Below, in pieces: positions 52,275-61,116 of a stretch of DNA of 64,000 bases (positions are counted from its first letter, which is position 1; every line of letters begins with the position of its first letter). This stretch comes from DMER64 sp964542305 (lineage in GTDB: Bacteria; Bacteroidota; Bacteroidia; Bacteroidales; UBA932), in the NCBI GenBank assembly GCA_964542305.1, contig CAZITX010000013.1, positions 9,786-73,785 on the forward strand, read 5' to 3'. The translations under genes and the position numbers were made by a program. The notes under the pieces were generated by a model. The model saw only the letters and a list, made by a program, of their open reading frames with translations, had not been told where the DNA came from and did not search any database.

Positions 52275-53204
52275 ATGACATTACAACAACTGGAATATAT
52301 AGTGGCGGTTGACCAATACCGGCATTTTGTAAAAGCGGCACAAGCCTGCCGGGTAGCTCAACCCACCCTGAGTGCTATGGTAGCAAAACTTGAAGAAGAA
52401 CTGGATATCAGGATCTTTGATCGTTCCAAACACCCGGTTGCACCGACTCCCCTCGGTCAGGAGATACTTCGCCAGGCAAGGGTGGTATTGCAAAACAGCA
52501 TGCAATTGAAAGAAACAGTCTTTTCACACAAAGAAGTAATGGCAACGCAATTGAACCTGGCCATAATTCCCACGGTCGCTCCTTATATCATTCCCCGCTT
52601 TATAGGACTTTTCCAGGAATTCTACCCCATGACGGAAGTTCGCATAATGGAAATGCGCACAGACGAGATCACCAGGGATTTGAAAGAGGCAAAGATCGAT
52701 ATGGGATTGCTGTCTACTCCACTTATGGACGAAGATCTGCTGGAAATTCCTGTCTATTACGAAAAATTTGTGGCGTATGTCTCGCCTTCCGATCCCAGTT
52801 ACCGTAAAGAAGAACTTCACGCTCAAGAGCTTCCCCTGAAACACTTGTGGGTCCTTCAGGAAGGTCATTGTCTGAGAAACCAGATATTTAATTTTTGTAC
52901 AGAGAATACCCCGGCGGACAAACAGATTTATGAGGCCGGCAGTATTGACAACCTGGTAAGGATCATAGACACAAACGGAGGTTACACCCTTATCCCCCAA
53001 TTGCATCTGCCAATGCTCAGTGAAACACAACTCAAAAATGTTCGTCCCGTCATGTCACCACCTCCGATCAGGGAAATATCCCTGATCGTATCGCGGGATT
53101 TTATCCGGGAGCGCCTTTTGAATGCCGTTGCCGATACCATTAAAAAAATCATCCCCACTGATATGCTGGACACTCGACTTAAGAAATTTGCAATAAAAAT
53201 TTGA
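52275..53204 (+). CDS. oxyR: Hydrogen-peroxide-sensing LysR regulator OxyR
   Basis: The 309-residue LysR-type regulator has an N-terminal winged helix-turn-helix (LQQLEYIVAVDQYRHFVKAAQACRVAQPTLS) and an effector domain. It keeps both redox cysteines of E. coli OxyR at the same residue numbers, Cys199 and Cys208, in EGHCLRNQIFNFC. Peroxide forms the disulfide and switches the protein to an activator. The divergent dps and the peroxiredoxin gene beyond are its most likely targets. It ends 3 bases before the convergent DUF6051-like gene. Confidence 0.95.
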   Translation: MTLQQLEYIVAVDQYRHFVKAAQACRVAQPTLSAMVAKLEEELDIRIFDRSKHPVAPTPLGQEILRQARVVLQNSMQLKETVFSHKEVMATQLNLAIIPTVAPYIIPRFIGLFQEFYPMTEVRIMEMRTDEITRDLKEAKIDMGLLSTPLMDEDLLEIPVYYEKFVAYVSPSDPSYRKEELHAQELPLKHLWVLQEGHCLRNQIFNFCTENTPADKQIYEAGSIDNLVRIIDTNGGYTLIPQLHLPMLSETQLKNVRPVMSPPPIREISLIVSRDFIRERLLNAVADTIKKIIPTDMLDTRLKKFAIKI

Positions 53205-53207
53205 TTT

Positions 53208-54359
53208 TTATACAAGGAAAGAAGCAGCACGATCAAATACTGCCCTGAATGATTCCCGGATTTCAGATTCCGAAACTTTTCCGTTTTCCGGAAAAGGGAC
53301 TTGATGGGAGTAAGGGTAAGAAAAATCCAATTCTTCCAGCATATGATCCGACAGTTTTACCCCCACAGCTTCTTGTAGACCAATCGTTGGCATGACAACA
53401 TCCTGTTTAAGAGACACCATTTTTATCCTGTCTTTGGCCCCGGCAAAAAATACCTGACGTATTCCTGATGCATCGTTTGACGGGATCATGTTCTTAAATG
53501 CCGTTTCAAATAAAAGACCTGAATTCGTTTCCCGGGTATTCTCATAAAATTCTTTATTCAAAAAATCATTCAGGTAATAGGACCTGATGGTATTGTATGC
53601 TTCCTGATCAATGATATCTCGCGCATTCCCGTTCATTCTTTCAAATACGGATCCGCCACAGAATGCAAACAACCTGGAATCTTTAAGATACCCGTCCACA
53701 TCTGCCATCATGTTCACCTGGGTCAGCAATGCTCCTATGGAATAAGCAAAAAAATCCACCCCGGCATCTTCTCTAAATAATGGATGTTTGCCCTCTTTTA
53801 TTTCTCTTACAAGTTGATTCAGGTTAAAAGCCGACTCCATACCGGAACTGAAAAAACGCAAAGGACTTGCTGTCAGTCTTGAACTCAGGGCGACATTGGC
53901 AAAAGAAGCGTTGACCAGGTTCTTTATTTCTTGTTTCCGCCGGTTGAGCCAGGGTTGCAACCAGCGGGGTGTATACCAGTTTTCCGGAGTCCTGTTCATA
54001 TGAAAAGCAATGGGAAACAAAATGACCGGAATGCCGCAGTTCAGGACCAGATCCTCTGCCCAGGCAAGGTATTTACTCCATGAACGTTCATTTAGTCCAT
54101 GCAACATGATTACTGCCCTGTTAAAACGGGATATCCCGGCAGGAGCGAATATGACATAGCGAAATGATTGGTTTTCTTCTATAGTTGAATCAGAACCGGG
54201 ATAAAAAGGAGCTGAATGGATATGTTCCCGGATTATGCCTACTTCTTCCCGTCCTGTTTCCTGGGTAAAAAGAAACGGAATAGTCATAACAGGACTGTCA
54301 GGAATATTGACCGGGCAATCATAAGAGAACCACGCATTCAACTGTTTTATTCGTTGCAT
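53208..54359 (-). CDS. Alpha/beta-hydrolase-like protein, probably DUF6051
   Basis: The 383-residue protein is cytosolic and resembles the Bacteroidota family DUF6051. It shows an alpha/beta-hydrolase pattern: a strand then MLHGLNERSW (oxyanion region), and FFAYSIGALLTQ, a GxSxG-like nucleophile elbow with Ala in place of the first Gly. A C-terminal SYPYSHQVPF may hold the His. The reaction is unknown. It has no operon partner on its strand and is flanked by oxyR and the LytTR gene. Confidence 0.65.
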   Translation of the reverse strand: MQRIKQLNAWFSYDCPVNIPDSPVMTIPFLFTQETGREEVGIIREHIHSAPFYPGSDSTIEENQSFRYVIFAPAGISRFNRAVIMLHGLNERSWSKYLAWAEDLVLNCGIPVILFPIAFHMNRTPENWYTPRWLQPWLNRRKQEIKNLVNASFANVALSSRLTASPLRFFSSGMESAFNLNQLVREIKEGKHPLFREDAGVDFFAYSIGALLTQVNMMADVDGYLKDSRLFAFCGGSVFERMNGNARDIIDQEAYNTIRSYYLNDFLNKEFYENTRETNSGLLFETAFKNMIPSNDASGIRQVFFAGAKDRIKMVSLKQDVVMPTIGLQEAVGVKLSDHMLEELDFSYPYSHQVPFPENGKVSESEIRESFRAVFDRAASFLV

Positions 54360-54472
54360 GATTCAAAATAACTCTGTTCTTTGTCATCGTACAAATAAAT
54401 GGGCCGGGATCACCCGGGAAGGGATGAAAGTTTCTTTTACGGGGTGAACCGTCTTTATTTGGGGCAAAATTT

Positions 54473-54480
54473 TACCTTTG
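54473..54480 (+). promoter_or_regulatory. -7 box for the LytTR gene
   Basis: TACCTTTG is an exact fit to TAnnTTTG and ends 4 bases before the ATG at 54485. The transcript would start at or near the start codon. Confidence 0.5.
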
Positions 54481-54484
54481 TAAT

Positions 54485-55339
54485 ATGAGTATTATGCGAA
54501 GAAAGATCCCGCCTTTTATATACAAAAGGTCCAACCTCAGCCTGCTGGTGGTCTTCACTTCTATATTTGCCCTGCTCTTTATAAACATCTATAAGCCGTT
54601 TGAATCTCCCGGGTGGTATCCCATAACACAGTTTGAATATTTTCTGTATTCCAGCCTGATCATTTTGACAGGTGTCCTGGTTGTGGTGATCAGCCGGGTC
54701 ATAATGTTCTATTACACAAAAAAAAGGACTCTTACTTATTGGGAATATATCATTTGGGTCATCGGAGAGATCTTCTTTATGTCCTTGTTCTACACCTTGT
54801 ATTCTTACACACTGGATGAAACCCGGAATTTTCCGGAAGTCTACCGTACATCTGTTATAAATACGAGCCTGATCCTGTTGCTACCATACACTATCACCAT
54901 TTTGTTCCTCTCCTGGAAAGAGAATTCCAGGCGCATCAAACAGTTGGAAAAAGAACTGGAGCACGGAGATGAAAACACTCCTTTATCAGCCGGTATCCTT
55001 ACTTTCAGGGATGAAAAAGGAGAATTGCTGCTTTCCATAAAAAAAGACTCCCTGTTATACCTGGAAGCCGCAGATAATTACGTATCAGTTTGGTACCTGT
55101 CAAAATCGGGTGTCACTAAATACCTGATCCGCAATACGCTTCGTGAAATGGAAGAACGTTTCTCACATACGCCGGTTGTACGTTGTCATCGTTCTTTTAT
55201 GGTTAACCTTGACCAGGTAAAAGTGGCCAAACGCACCCGTAACGGTATAGTGCTGGACCTGGGAACGGATAAAGTGCCTGACATTCCCGTTTCACGCACG
55301 TATGCAGACCGGATAGCACAATGGTTCGCAACAATATAA
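54485..55339 (+). CDS. Membrane-anchored LytTR transcription regulator
   Basis: The 284-residue protein has four predicted membrane helices (about 18-36, 55-78, 95-115 and 130-148) and a short coiled linker. A C-terminal LytTR DNA-binding domain (about 180-284) contains LYLEAADNYVSVWYL and RCHRSFMVNLDQV. It lacks a receiver domain, so it probably senses a membrane or small-molecule signal directly. An ATG at 54494 is an alternative start given the -7 box. The CDF gene follows after 4 bases and is likely co-transcribed. Confidence 0.85.
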   Translation: MSIMRRKIPPFIYKRSNLSLLVVFTSIFALLFINIYKPFESPGWYPITQFEYFLYSSLIILTGVLVVVISRVIMFYYTKKRTLTYWEYIIWVIGEIFFMSLFYTLYSYTLDETRNFPEVYRTSVINTSLILLLPYTITILFLSWKENSRRIKQLEKELEHGDENTPLSAGILTFRDEKGELLLSIKKDSLLYLEAADNYVSVWYLSKSGVTKYLIRNTLREMEERFSHTPVVRCHRSFMVNLDQVKVAKRTRNGIVLDLGTDKVPDIPVSRTYADRIAQWFATI

Positions 55340-55343
55340 GTCA

Positions 55344-56273
55344 ATGAAAGCCAGGCAAATAAACAATCAAATCAGGGAAAGGACAATCCTTCGTGTTACC
55401 TGGGTGGGATTTATCGTAAACGTTATATTATCAGTAGGAAAACTAGCCGCGGGCATAATCGGTCGCAGCGGAGCGATGATTGCAGATGCCATTCATTCTA
55501 TATCTGATTTTGTCACCGACCTGGTAGTGTTGATTTTCGTTAAAATATCTTCCAAACCTGCTAATGATAAATACCGTTACGGTCACGGGAAATTCGAAAC
55601 TTTGGCCACGTTTTTGGTTGGGATAGTCCTGATTTTTGTAGCTGTTGAATTGATCAGGGACAACGGAAAAACCATATTGGCCATCCTTTCAAAAGAAATT
55701 ATCCCGGAACGACCGGGTCAAATAGCACTTTGGGCCGCCGGGACATCAATTATTGTTAAAGAGATCCTTTACTGGTACACCCTTCTGAAGGGGAAGCGGG
55801 TTGATTCGTCTGCCGTTATGGCAAATGCCTGGCATCACCGCTCAGATGCCCTTTCCTCTGTAGCTACGCTCATTGGGATCGGCATGGCCTATTTTCTGGG
55901 CGAAAGATGGCGCATCCTGGATCCAGTTGCAGCTGTCTTTGTGGGATTGCTTATTATCCGGGTAGCCTACAAGCTTCTAAAACCCACTTTTGAAGAGCTT
56001 ATGGAACGATCCCTTCCCCGTGAAGAAGAAAATAAGATCCTAGACATCGTGGCCTTGGAATTTCCCGCCGTAAAGGATCCTCATAAATTGAAAACAAGGC
56101 GCATAGGTAACGGCAGAGCCATCCAGCTTGACATACGGCTGGATGGCAGCCTGACGGTCCATGAGTCCCACAGGATAGCTGCAGCTATCGAAGACAGGCT
56201 CGTACGGGAATTTGGTCCGGACACACACGTTATCGTTCATGTGGATCCCTATGAAAACAGGACTATTTCTTAA
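55344..56273 (+). CDS. Cation diffusion facilitator transporter
   Basis: The 309-residue protein is a CDF (cation/proton antiporter) with six membrane helices. The metal-site residues are seen in MIADAIHSISDFVTDL and WHHRSDALSS, corresponding to the Asp/His site of YiiP. The C-terminal cytosolic domain (about 210-309) has HKLKTRRIGNGRAIQLDI and HVIVHVDP. It should export Zn2+, Fe2+ or another divalent ion; specificity is not readable. Its last 11 bases overlap the end of mscL. Confidence 0.9.
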   Translation: MKARQINNQIRERTILRVTWVGFIVNVILSVGKLAAGIIGRSGAMIADAIHSISDFVTDLVVLIFVKISSKPANDKYRYGHGKFETLATFLVGIVLIFVAVELIRDNGKTILAILSKEIIPERPGQIALWAAGTSIIVKEILYWYTLLKGKRVDSSAVMANAWHHRSDALSSVATLIGIGMAYFLGERWRILDPVAAVFVGLLIIRVAYKLLKPTFEELMERSLPREEENKILDIVALEFPAVKDPHKLKTRRIGNGRAIQLDIRLDGSLTVHESHRIAAAIEDRLVREFGPDTHVIVHVDPYENRTIS

Positions 56274-56700
56274 GCAGATCCCGTATTTCGGTTAACAGTA
56301 ATTCTTCTTTCGTGGGTTTGGGTTCGGGAGCAGGAGCCGGAGCTTCCTCTTCTTTCTTTTTCAAGGAATTTAGTCTGTTGATCCCTTTGATTAGCAGGAA
56401 TACGCAGAATGCAATGATGATAAAATCAATCAACACCTGGATGAAGTTACCGTAATTCAGGGTAACGGCAGGCAGCATGACCTCGGGGTCCATTTTACTG
56501 ACACGTTCTCCCACGAGGGTCCATTGCCAGTCTGTGAAATTGACACCGCCGACCAATGCCCCTACAAGCGGCATTAACAGGTCCGCAACCAGGGAAGAAA
56601 CGATTTTACCAAATGCACCGCCAATGATTATACCGACGGCCATGTCAACAACATTGCCTTTCATGGCAAATTGTTTGAACTCCTGAATAAATTTTGACAT
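56263..56700 (-). CDS. mscL: Large-conductance mechanosensitive channel
   Basis: MscL is a pentameric channel that opens under hypo-osmotic stress. The 145-residue protein begins with the amphipathic SKFIQEFKQFAMKGN, has the first helix (MAVGIIIGGAFGKIVSSLV), a periplasmic loop and a second helix (FIIIAFCVFLLIKGIN). A charged C-terminal bundle with EEAPAPAPEPKPTKEELLLTEIRDLLKK follows. Length and order are normal. Confidence 0.95.
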   Translation of the reverse strand: MSKFIQEFKQFAMKGNVVDMAVGIIIGGAFGKIVSSLVADLLMPLVGALVGGVNFTDWQWTLVGERVSKMDPEVMLPAVTLNYGNFIQVLIDFIIIAFCVFLLIKGINRLNSLKKKEEEAPAPAPEPKPTKEELLLTEIRDLLKK

Positions 56701-56778
56701 AATGATAGTTTTAGATAAATGTACAACATTTTTTTATCTTTACATTCGCACTTATCATTTATTTATTATTACCCTATT

Positions 56779-59700
56779 ATGAAATTCAAATTTCCAATTA
56801 CCGCAATTCTACTATTTGCATTGACCACACTTCATGCACAGGAGTCTGAAGGACGCCTGCTCCGTTTCCCTACTGTTGGAAACGGGGTAATAGCCTTTTC
56901 TTATGCAGGTGATCTCTTCACTGTTCCCCTGGACGGCGGGACGGCTGTCAGACTTACTTCCCACATCGGGTATGAAGTTTTCCCAAAAATATCGCCCGAC
57001 GGGAAAACCATTGCTTTTACCGGTCAATATGACGGCAATACAGAAGTATATACCATCCCGGTAGAAGGAGGTGTTCCCAGGCGCCTGACTTATACGGCTA
57101 CCCTGGACAGGGACAATATCGGAGACCGGATGGGTCCCAACAACATTGTCATGGGATGGACTCCGGATGGTAAGCATGTTGTTTTCCGTTCCCGTTGGTA
57201 CAGTTTCTCCGGCATGCGTGCCCATCTTTTTACGGTGCCTGCCGAAGGAGGTGAACTGACACAGATCCCCACAACCGAAGGAGGATTTTGTTCTTTTTCT
57301 CCTGACGGGGAATACCTGGCTTTAAACCGCATGTTCAGGGAATTCAGAACCTGGAAATATTACAAAGGAGGACAGGCCGATGACATCTGGATAAACAAGG
57401 TAGGGACAACACAGTTGGAGAACATTACAGCCGGTGATGGTGACCGGGCACAGGATATTTTTCCCATGTGGGTCGGATCCGATATTTATTTTATCTCGGA
57501 CAGGGATTCTGTCATGAATCTGTTCTGTTACGACACAAGTAACAAGACCACTAAAAAAGTAACGGAATTCGACAGGTACGATATCAAATTTCCTTCCGCT
57601 TCCCAACAACATGTTGTATTTGAGAACGGCGGGTATATTTATACATACGACACACAATCGGAACAGCTTAAGCAAGTGGAAATCCGCATTAATGATGAAA
57701 ACCTGTATGCCAGATCCAAACTTCTGGATGTGGCGGATCAGGCAGCCGGGTTCTCCCTGTCTCCTAATGCGGAACGTGTCCTTGTAACGGCAAGAGGAGA
57801 CGTGTTCTCTGTGCCCGGTACAGAAGGAGCCACCTATAACCTGACACGTACACCCGGTGTTCACGAACGTTCTGCCGCCTGGTCTCCGGACGGGAAGCAA
57901 CTGGCATGGTTCTCAGATGTAAGCGGAGAATATCAGTTGTATGTTATGCCGTATGACGATGCTGCTGCTGCCCGCCAGCTGACTGATTTTACAGACGGAT
58001 ATCCCGATCAGCTCGCCTGGTCTCCCGATTCCAAAAAACTGTTTTTCACCACGGAAAAACGTGAATTCTGGATGGCAGATCCCGGATCCGGAACAGCTAA
58101 AAAATTGTTTGCAACTCCTTACGAAGGCATCCGTGGTTTTGACATTTCTCCGGACGGAAAATGGATCACTTATGCCACACAGGCAGAAAACCGGGTAAGC
58201 ATTGTATACCTGTATAGCATTGAAGATAACATATCCTACCCCGTTACCAGTCCCTGGTACGATTCAGGTTCAGGAGTTTTTTCGGATGACGGGAAATACC
58301 TCTTCTTTACTTCATACCGGGATTTCAATGCCTCTTATTCAAGGGTGGAATGGAATGCTTCCTACAACCTTTCCGGTTATGTCTTTGTCATTCCACTGGC
58401 TAAAGACACCCCTGATCCCACTGCCCTGAAAGCCGTGGAATATAAAATCAAAGACACAGAAGAAGAGAAACCGGCGTCTTCAACCAAAAACCGGAAGGAT
58501 AAAAAAACGGAAGAATCCACCGAAAAACAGACGACAGTTCGCGTAGATACGGACGGGATTGTAGAACGGGCTTCCGCCCTGCCGTTGGAACCGGGAATGT
58601 ATCAGTTGATGGCCGCTTTTGATGGGGATCTGTATTTCTGGACAAGAAGAGAGATCAAAAAAATATCCATGGACGATATGAAAGAGTCTTCCGTAACCAA
58701 AGGTATGCCGGTGGCTTTTGCTCCTAAAGGAAAGAAATTGTTGATTATGGAAGGCCGCGATCTTCGTATAGTAGGCGCTCCCACCTGGAAGTCAGATAAA
58801 AAAGTTGATCTGGACCAGGTTCAGGTGCTGGCAAATTACCCTGCCGAGTGGGACCAGATTTTCCATGAAACATGGCGTGTCTTTAGGGATCATTTTTACC
58901 TGCCCACCATGCACGGACGCGACTGGAACGATATACGCGACAAATACGAAGCTTTGCTTCCGTACGTAAAACACCGCCATGACCTGACTTATGTAATCGG
59001 GGAAATGATTTCGGAACTGAACGTGGGACACTGTTACGTCACATCTCCTTCAGACACTCCCGGCCCGGAACGGGTAAAAACAGGCCTTTTAGGGGCTAAA
59101 TTCACCAAGGATCCTTCCGGGGCATTCAAAGTGGTAAAGATTTTTGAAGGAGAAAACTGGGACAAATCGTTGCGTTCCCCCTTCCTGGACGGAGGTGTTG
59201 ACGTATCCCAAGGCGATTATATTCTGGCTGTAGACGGGATGGATTGCTCCAATATGCAAGTTATTTACGAAGGACTGTTGGGTAAGGCAGAAAAGACCGT
59301 AGCCCTGACCGTGAACAACACGCCTTCCCGGACCGGAGCCCGGACAGTTTACGTCAAACCCATCGCCGATGAATCTTCCCTGCTCTATTACGAATGGGTA
59401 CAGGAAAATATCCGCAAGGTAAACAAGGCCAGCAACGGACAGATAGGGTACATTCATATTCCCGATATGGGTAGACCCGGACTGGATATGTTCACCAAAC
59501 TGTTCTATACACAACTGGACAAAAAAGCGCTGATTATTGACGATCGCATGAACGGAGGCGGAAATGTTTCTCCCATGATCCTGGAACGCCTTGCCCGCGA
59601 GGCGTACCGCATGAACATGTACCGGAACGGCACCAACGTGCCGGTACCCAACGAAAGCCACTCGGGTCCCAAAGTTTGCCTGATAGACAAATACTCGATG

Positions 59701-60033
59701 TCAGACGGGGACCTGTTCCCCTACGGCTTCCGCGAAATGGGACTCGGCAAGCTTATAGGGACACGCACCTGGGGAGGCATTGTGGGCATCTCGGGTTCAA
59801 AACGTTACCTGGACGGACAAGATGTCCGCACACCGTTCTTTACTTCCTATTCCACAGAAGGGGAATGGATCATTGAAGGATATGGTGTGGATCCGGATAT
59901 TGAAGTGGACATCAATCCTTTTGAAGATTTTCTGGGGAATGACGCACAGCTGAATAAGGCTATTGAAGTCCTGATGAAGGAACTGGAGTCTTACGAACCG
60001 CTGCCGGGCACTCCCGCAGACAGAAAAATGTAA
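56779..60033 (+). CDS. Exported tricorn-like S41 peptidase
   Basis: The 1084-residue protein (ATG at 56779, signal peptide ending LTTLHAQ) has N-terminal beta-propeller repeats (many SPDGK-type blades, residues about 25-590) like tricorn protease. A linker rich in Lys/Glu follows (about 590-640), then a PDZ-containing S41 catalytic half. The segment LNVGHCYV matches the catalytic His region, and DKYSMSDGDLFPYG (codons near 59690-59725) carries the nucleophilic Ser. GTRTWGG is conserved. It probably trims peptides in the periplasm. Two further peptidase genes follow, gaps 23 and 19 bases. Confidence 0.9.
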   Translation: MKFKFPITAILLFALTTLHAQESEGRLLRFPTVGNGVIAFSYAGDLFTVPLDGGTAVRLTSHIGYEVFPKISPDGKTIAFTGQYDGNTEVYTIPVEGGVPRRLTYTATLDRDNIGDRMGPNNIVMGWTPDGKHVVFRSRWYSFSGMRAHLFTVPAEGGELTQIPTTEGGFCSFSPDGEYLALNRMFREFRTWKYYKGGQADDIWINKVGTTQLENITAGDGDRAQDIFPMWVGSDIYFISDRDSVMNLFCYDTSNKTTKKVTEFDRYDIKFPSASQQHVVFENGGYIYTYDTQSEQLKQVEIRINDENLYARSKLLDVADQAAGFSLSPNAERVLVTARGDVFSVPGTEGATYNLTRTPGVHERSAAWSPDGKQLAWFSDVSGEYQLYVMPYDDAAAARQLTDFTDGYPDQLAWSPDSKKLFFTTEKREFWMADPGSGTAKKLFATPYEGIRGFDISPDGKWITYATQAENRVSIVYLYSIEDNISYPVTSPWYDSGSGVFSDDGKYLFFTSYRDFNASYSRVEWNASYNLSGYVFVIPLAKDTPDPTALKAVEYKIKDTEEEKPASSTKNRKDKKTEESTEKQTTVRVDTDGIVERASALPLEPGMYQLMAAFDGDLYFWTRREIKKISMDDMKESSVTKGMPVAFAPKGKKLLIMEGRDLRIVGAPTWKSDKKVDLDQVQVLANYPAEWDQIFHETWRVFRDHFYLPTMHGRDWNDIRDKYEALLPYVKHRHDLTYVIGEMISELNVGHCYVTSPSDTPGPERVKTGLLGAKFTKDPSGAFKVVKIFEGENWDKSLRSPFLDGGVDVSQGDYILAVDGMDCSNMQVIYEGLLGKAEKTVALTVNNTPSRTGARTVYVKPIADESSLLYYEWVQENIRKVNKASNGQIGYIHIPDMGRPGLDMFTKLFYTQLDKKALIIDDRMNGGGNVSPMILERLAREAYRMNMYRNGTNVPVPNESHSGPKVCLIDKYSMSDGDLFPYGFREMGLGKLIGTRTWGGIVGISGSKRYLDGQDVRTPFFTSYSTEGEWIIEGYGVDPDIEVDINPFEDFLGNDAQLNKAIEVLMKELESYEPLPGTPADRKM

Positions 60034-60056
60034 ACGGACCGTTAAATTTCTTACCT

Positions 60057-61097
60057 ATGAAAAGATGGATCTTATTGATCCTGATGTTGCTTCCTGCGTG
60101 GTCACTTGCCGCGCAGGAAGTGGATCATCAGGCACTTAGTCTGGCAAAACAAATTGACGATGTATTGTGGTACCAAAAAGCAGGTGATGTGGCATACATT
60201 GACAAAGTCTATATTCCTACAGTACCCCGCTGGAAAGAAGACAATCCCACGGGACAGGGAGCCGGCAATCCGCTCAAGGTGTGGTCATACATCTTTGTTC
60301 CAAGGGATATTGATCCTGCAAAAAAATACCCGCTAATTGTACTTCCTCACGGGGGTGTTCACGGTGATTTTACTACGTATTACACACATATTGTGCGTGA
60401 ACTTATCGCACAGGGATACATCATCGTGGCAACCGAATACCGGGGCAGTACGGGTTACGGCGGTACCATGTACCGGAATATTGATTACGGGGGATTGGAA
60501 AACGAGGATGTCTGGTACGGACGCAATTATATGGTGGAGAATTACGACATCGTGGACGGATCTCGTGTAGGCATTATGGGCTGGAGTCACGGAGGAATGA
60601 TCACGCTGATGAACCTTTTTGACCATCCCAAAGATTACGTCTGCGGATTTGCCGGAGTTCCGGTAAGTGACGTTATTGCCCGTCTTGGCTACAAAGGTCC
60701 TGAATATATGGCATTGTTCTCGGCTCCGTACCATATTGGGAAAACGCCTGAAGAAGATGTTGCCGAATACCGCCGCCGCTCCCCGGTCTGGCAAGCTGCC
60801 AAATTGCAGACACCTCTGCTTATCCATACCAATACGAACGATGCGGATGTCAATTCACTGGAAGTGGAACACCTGATCCAGGCCTTGAAAGCCGAAGGAA
60901 AATCCTTCGAATACAAAATTTTCGACAACCATCCCGGAGGCCACTCCTTTGACCGGATGGACATGCCCCAGGCTTCTGCCATCAGGCTTGACATTTACCG
61001 TTTCCTTGCAAAATACCTCAAACCTCCCAAACCGTTCAAAAACGTAAAGGAGCTTAGAAAAGCCGCTTACGAACCCTGGAAACTAACGGGCCATTAA
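60057..61097 (+). CDS. Exported S9-family prolyl-oligopeptidase-like hydrolase
   Basis: The 346-residue protein has a signal peptide (about 1-20, ending SLAAQ) and a peptidase S9 catalytic domain. Nucleophile Ser177 is in MGWSHGGM, the Asp in NTNDADVNSLEV and the His in HPGGHSFDRM. It lacks the propeller domain of full-length S9 enzymes, so it may act as a small-peptide or ester hydrolase. Placement after the tricorn-like gene suggests joint degradation of oligopeptides in the periplasm. Confidence 0.87.
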   Translation: MKRWILLILMLLPAWSLAAQEVDHQALSLAKQIDDVLWYQKAGDVAYIDKVYIPTVPRWKEDNPTGQGAGNPLKVWSYIFVPRDIDPAKKYPLIVLPHGGVHGDFTTYYTHIVRELIAQGYIIVATEYRGSTGYGGTMYRNIDYGGLENEDVWYGRNYMVENYDIVDGSRVGIMGWSHGGMITLMNLFDHPKDYVCGFAGVPVSDVIARLGYKGPEYMALFSAPYHIGKTPEEDVAEYRRRSPVWQAAKLQTPLLIHTNTNDADVNSLEVEHLIQALKAEGKSFEYKIFDNHPGGHSFDRMDMPQASAIRLDIYRFLAKYLKPPKPFKNVKELRKAAYEPWKLTGH

Positions 61098-61116
61098 AGA
61101 GCGCAATCTTTGAACC

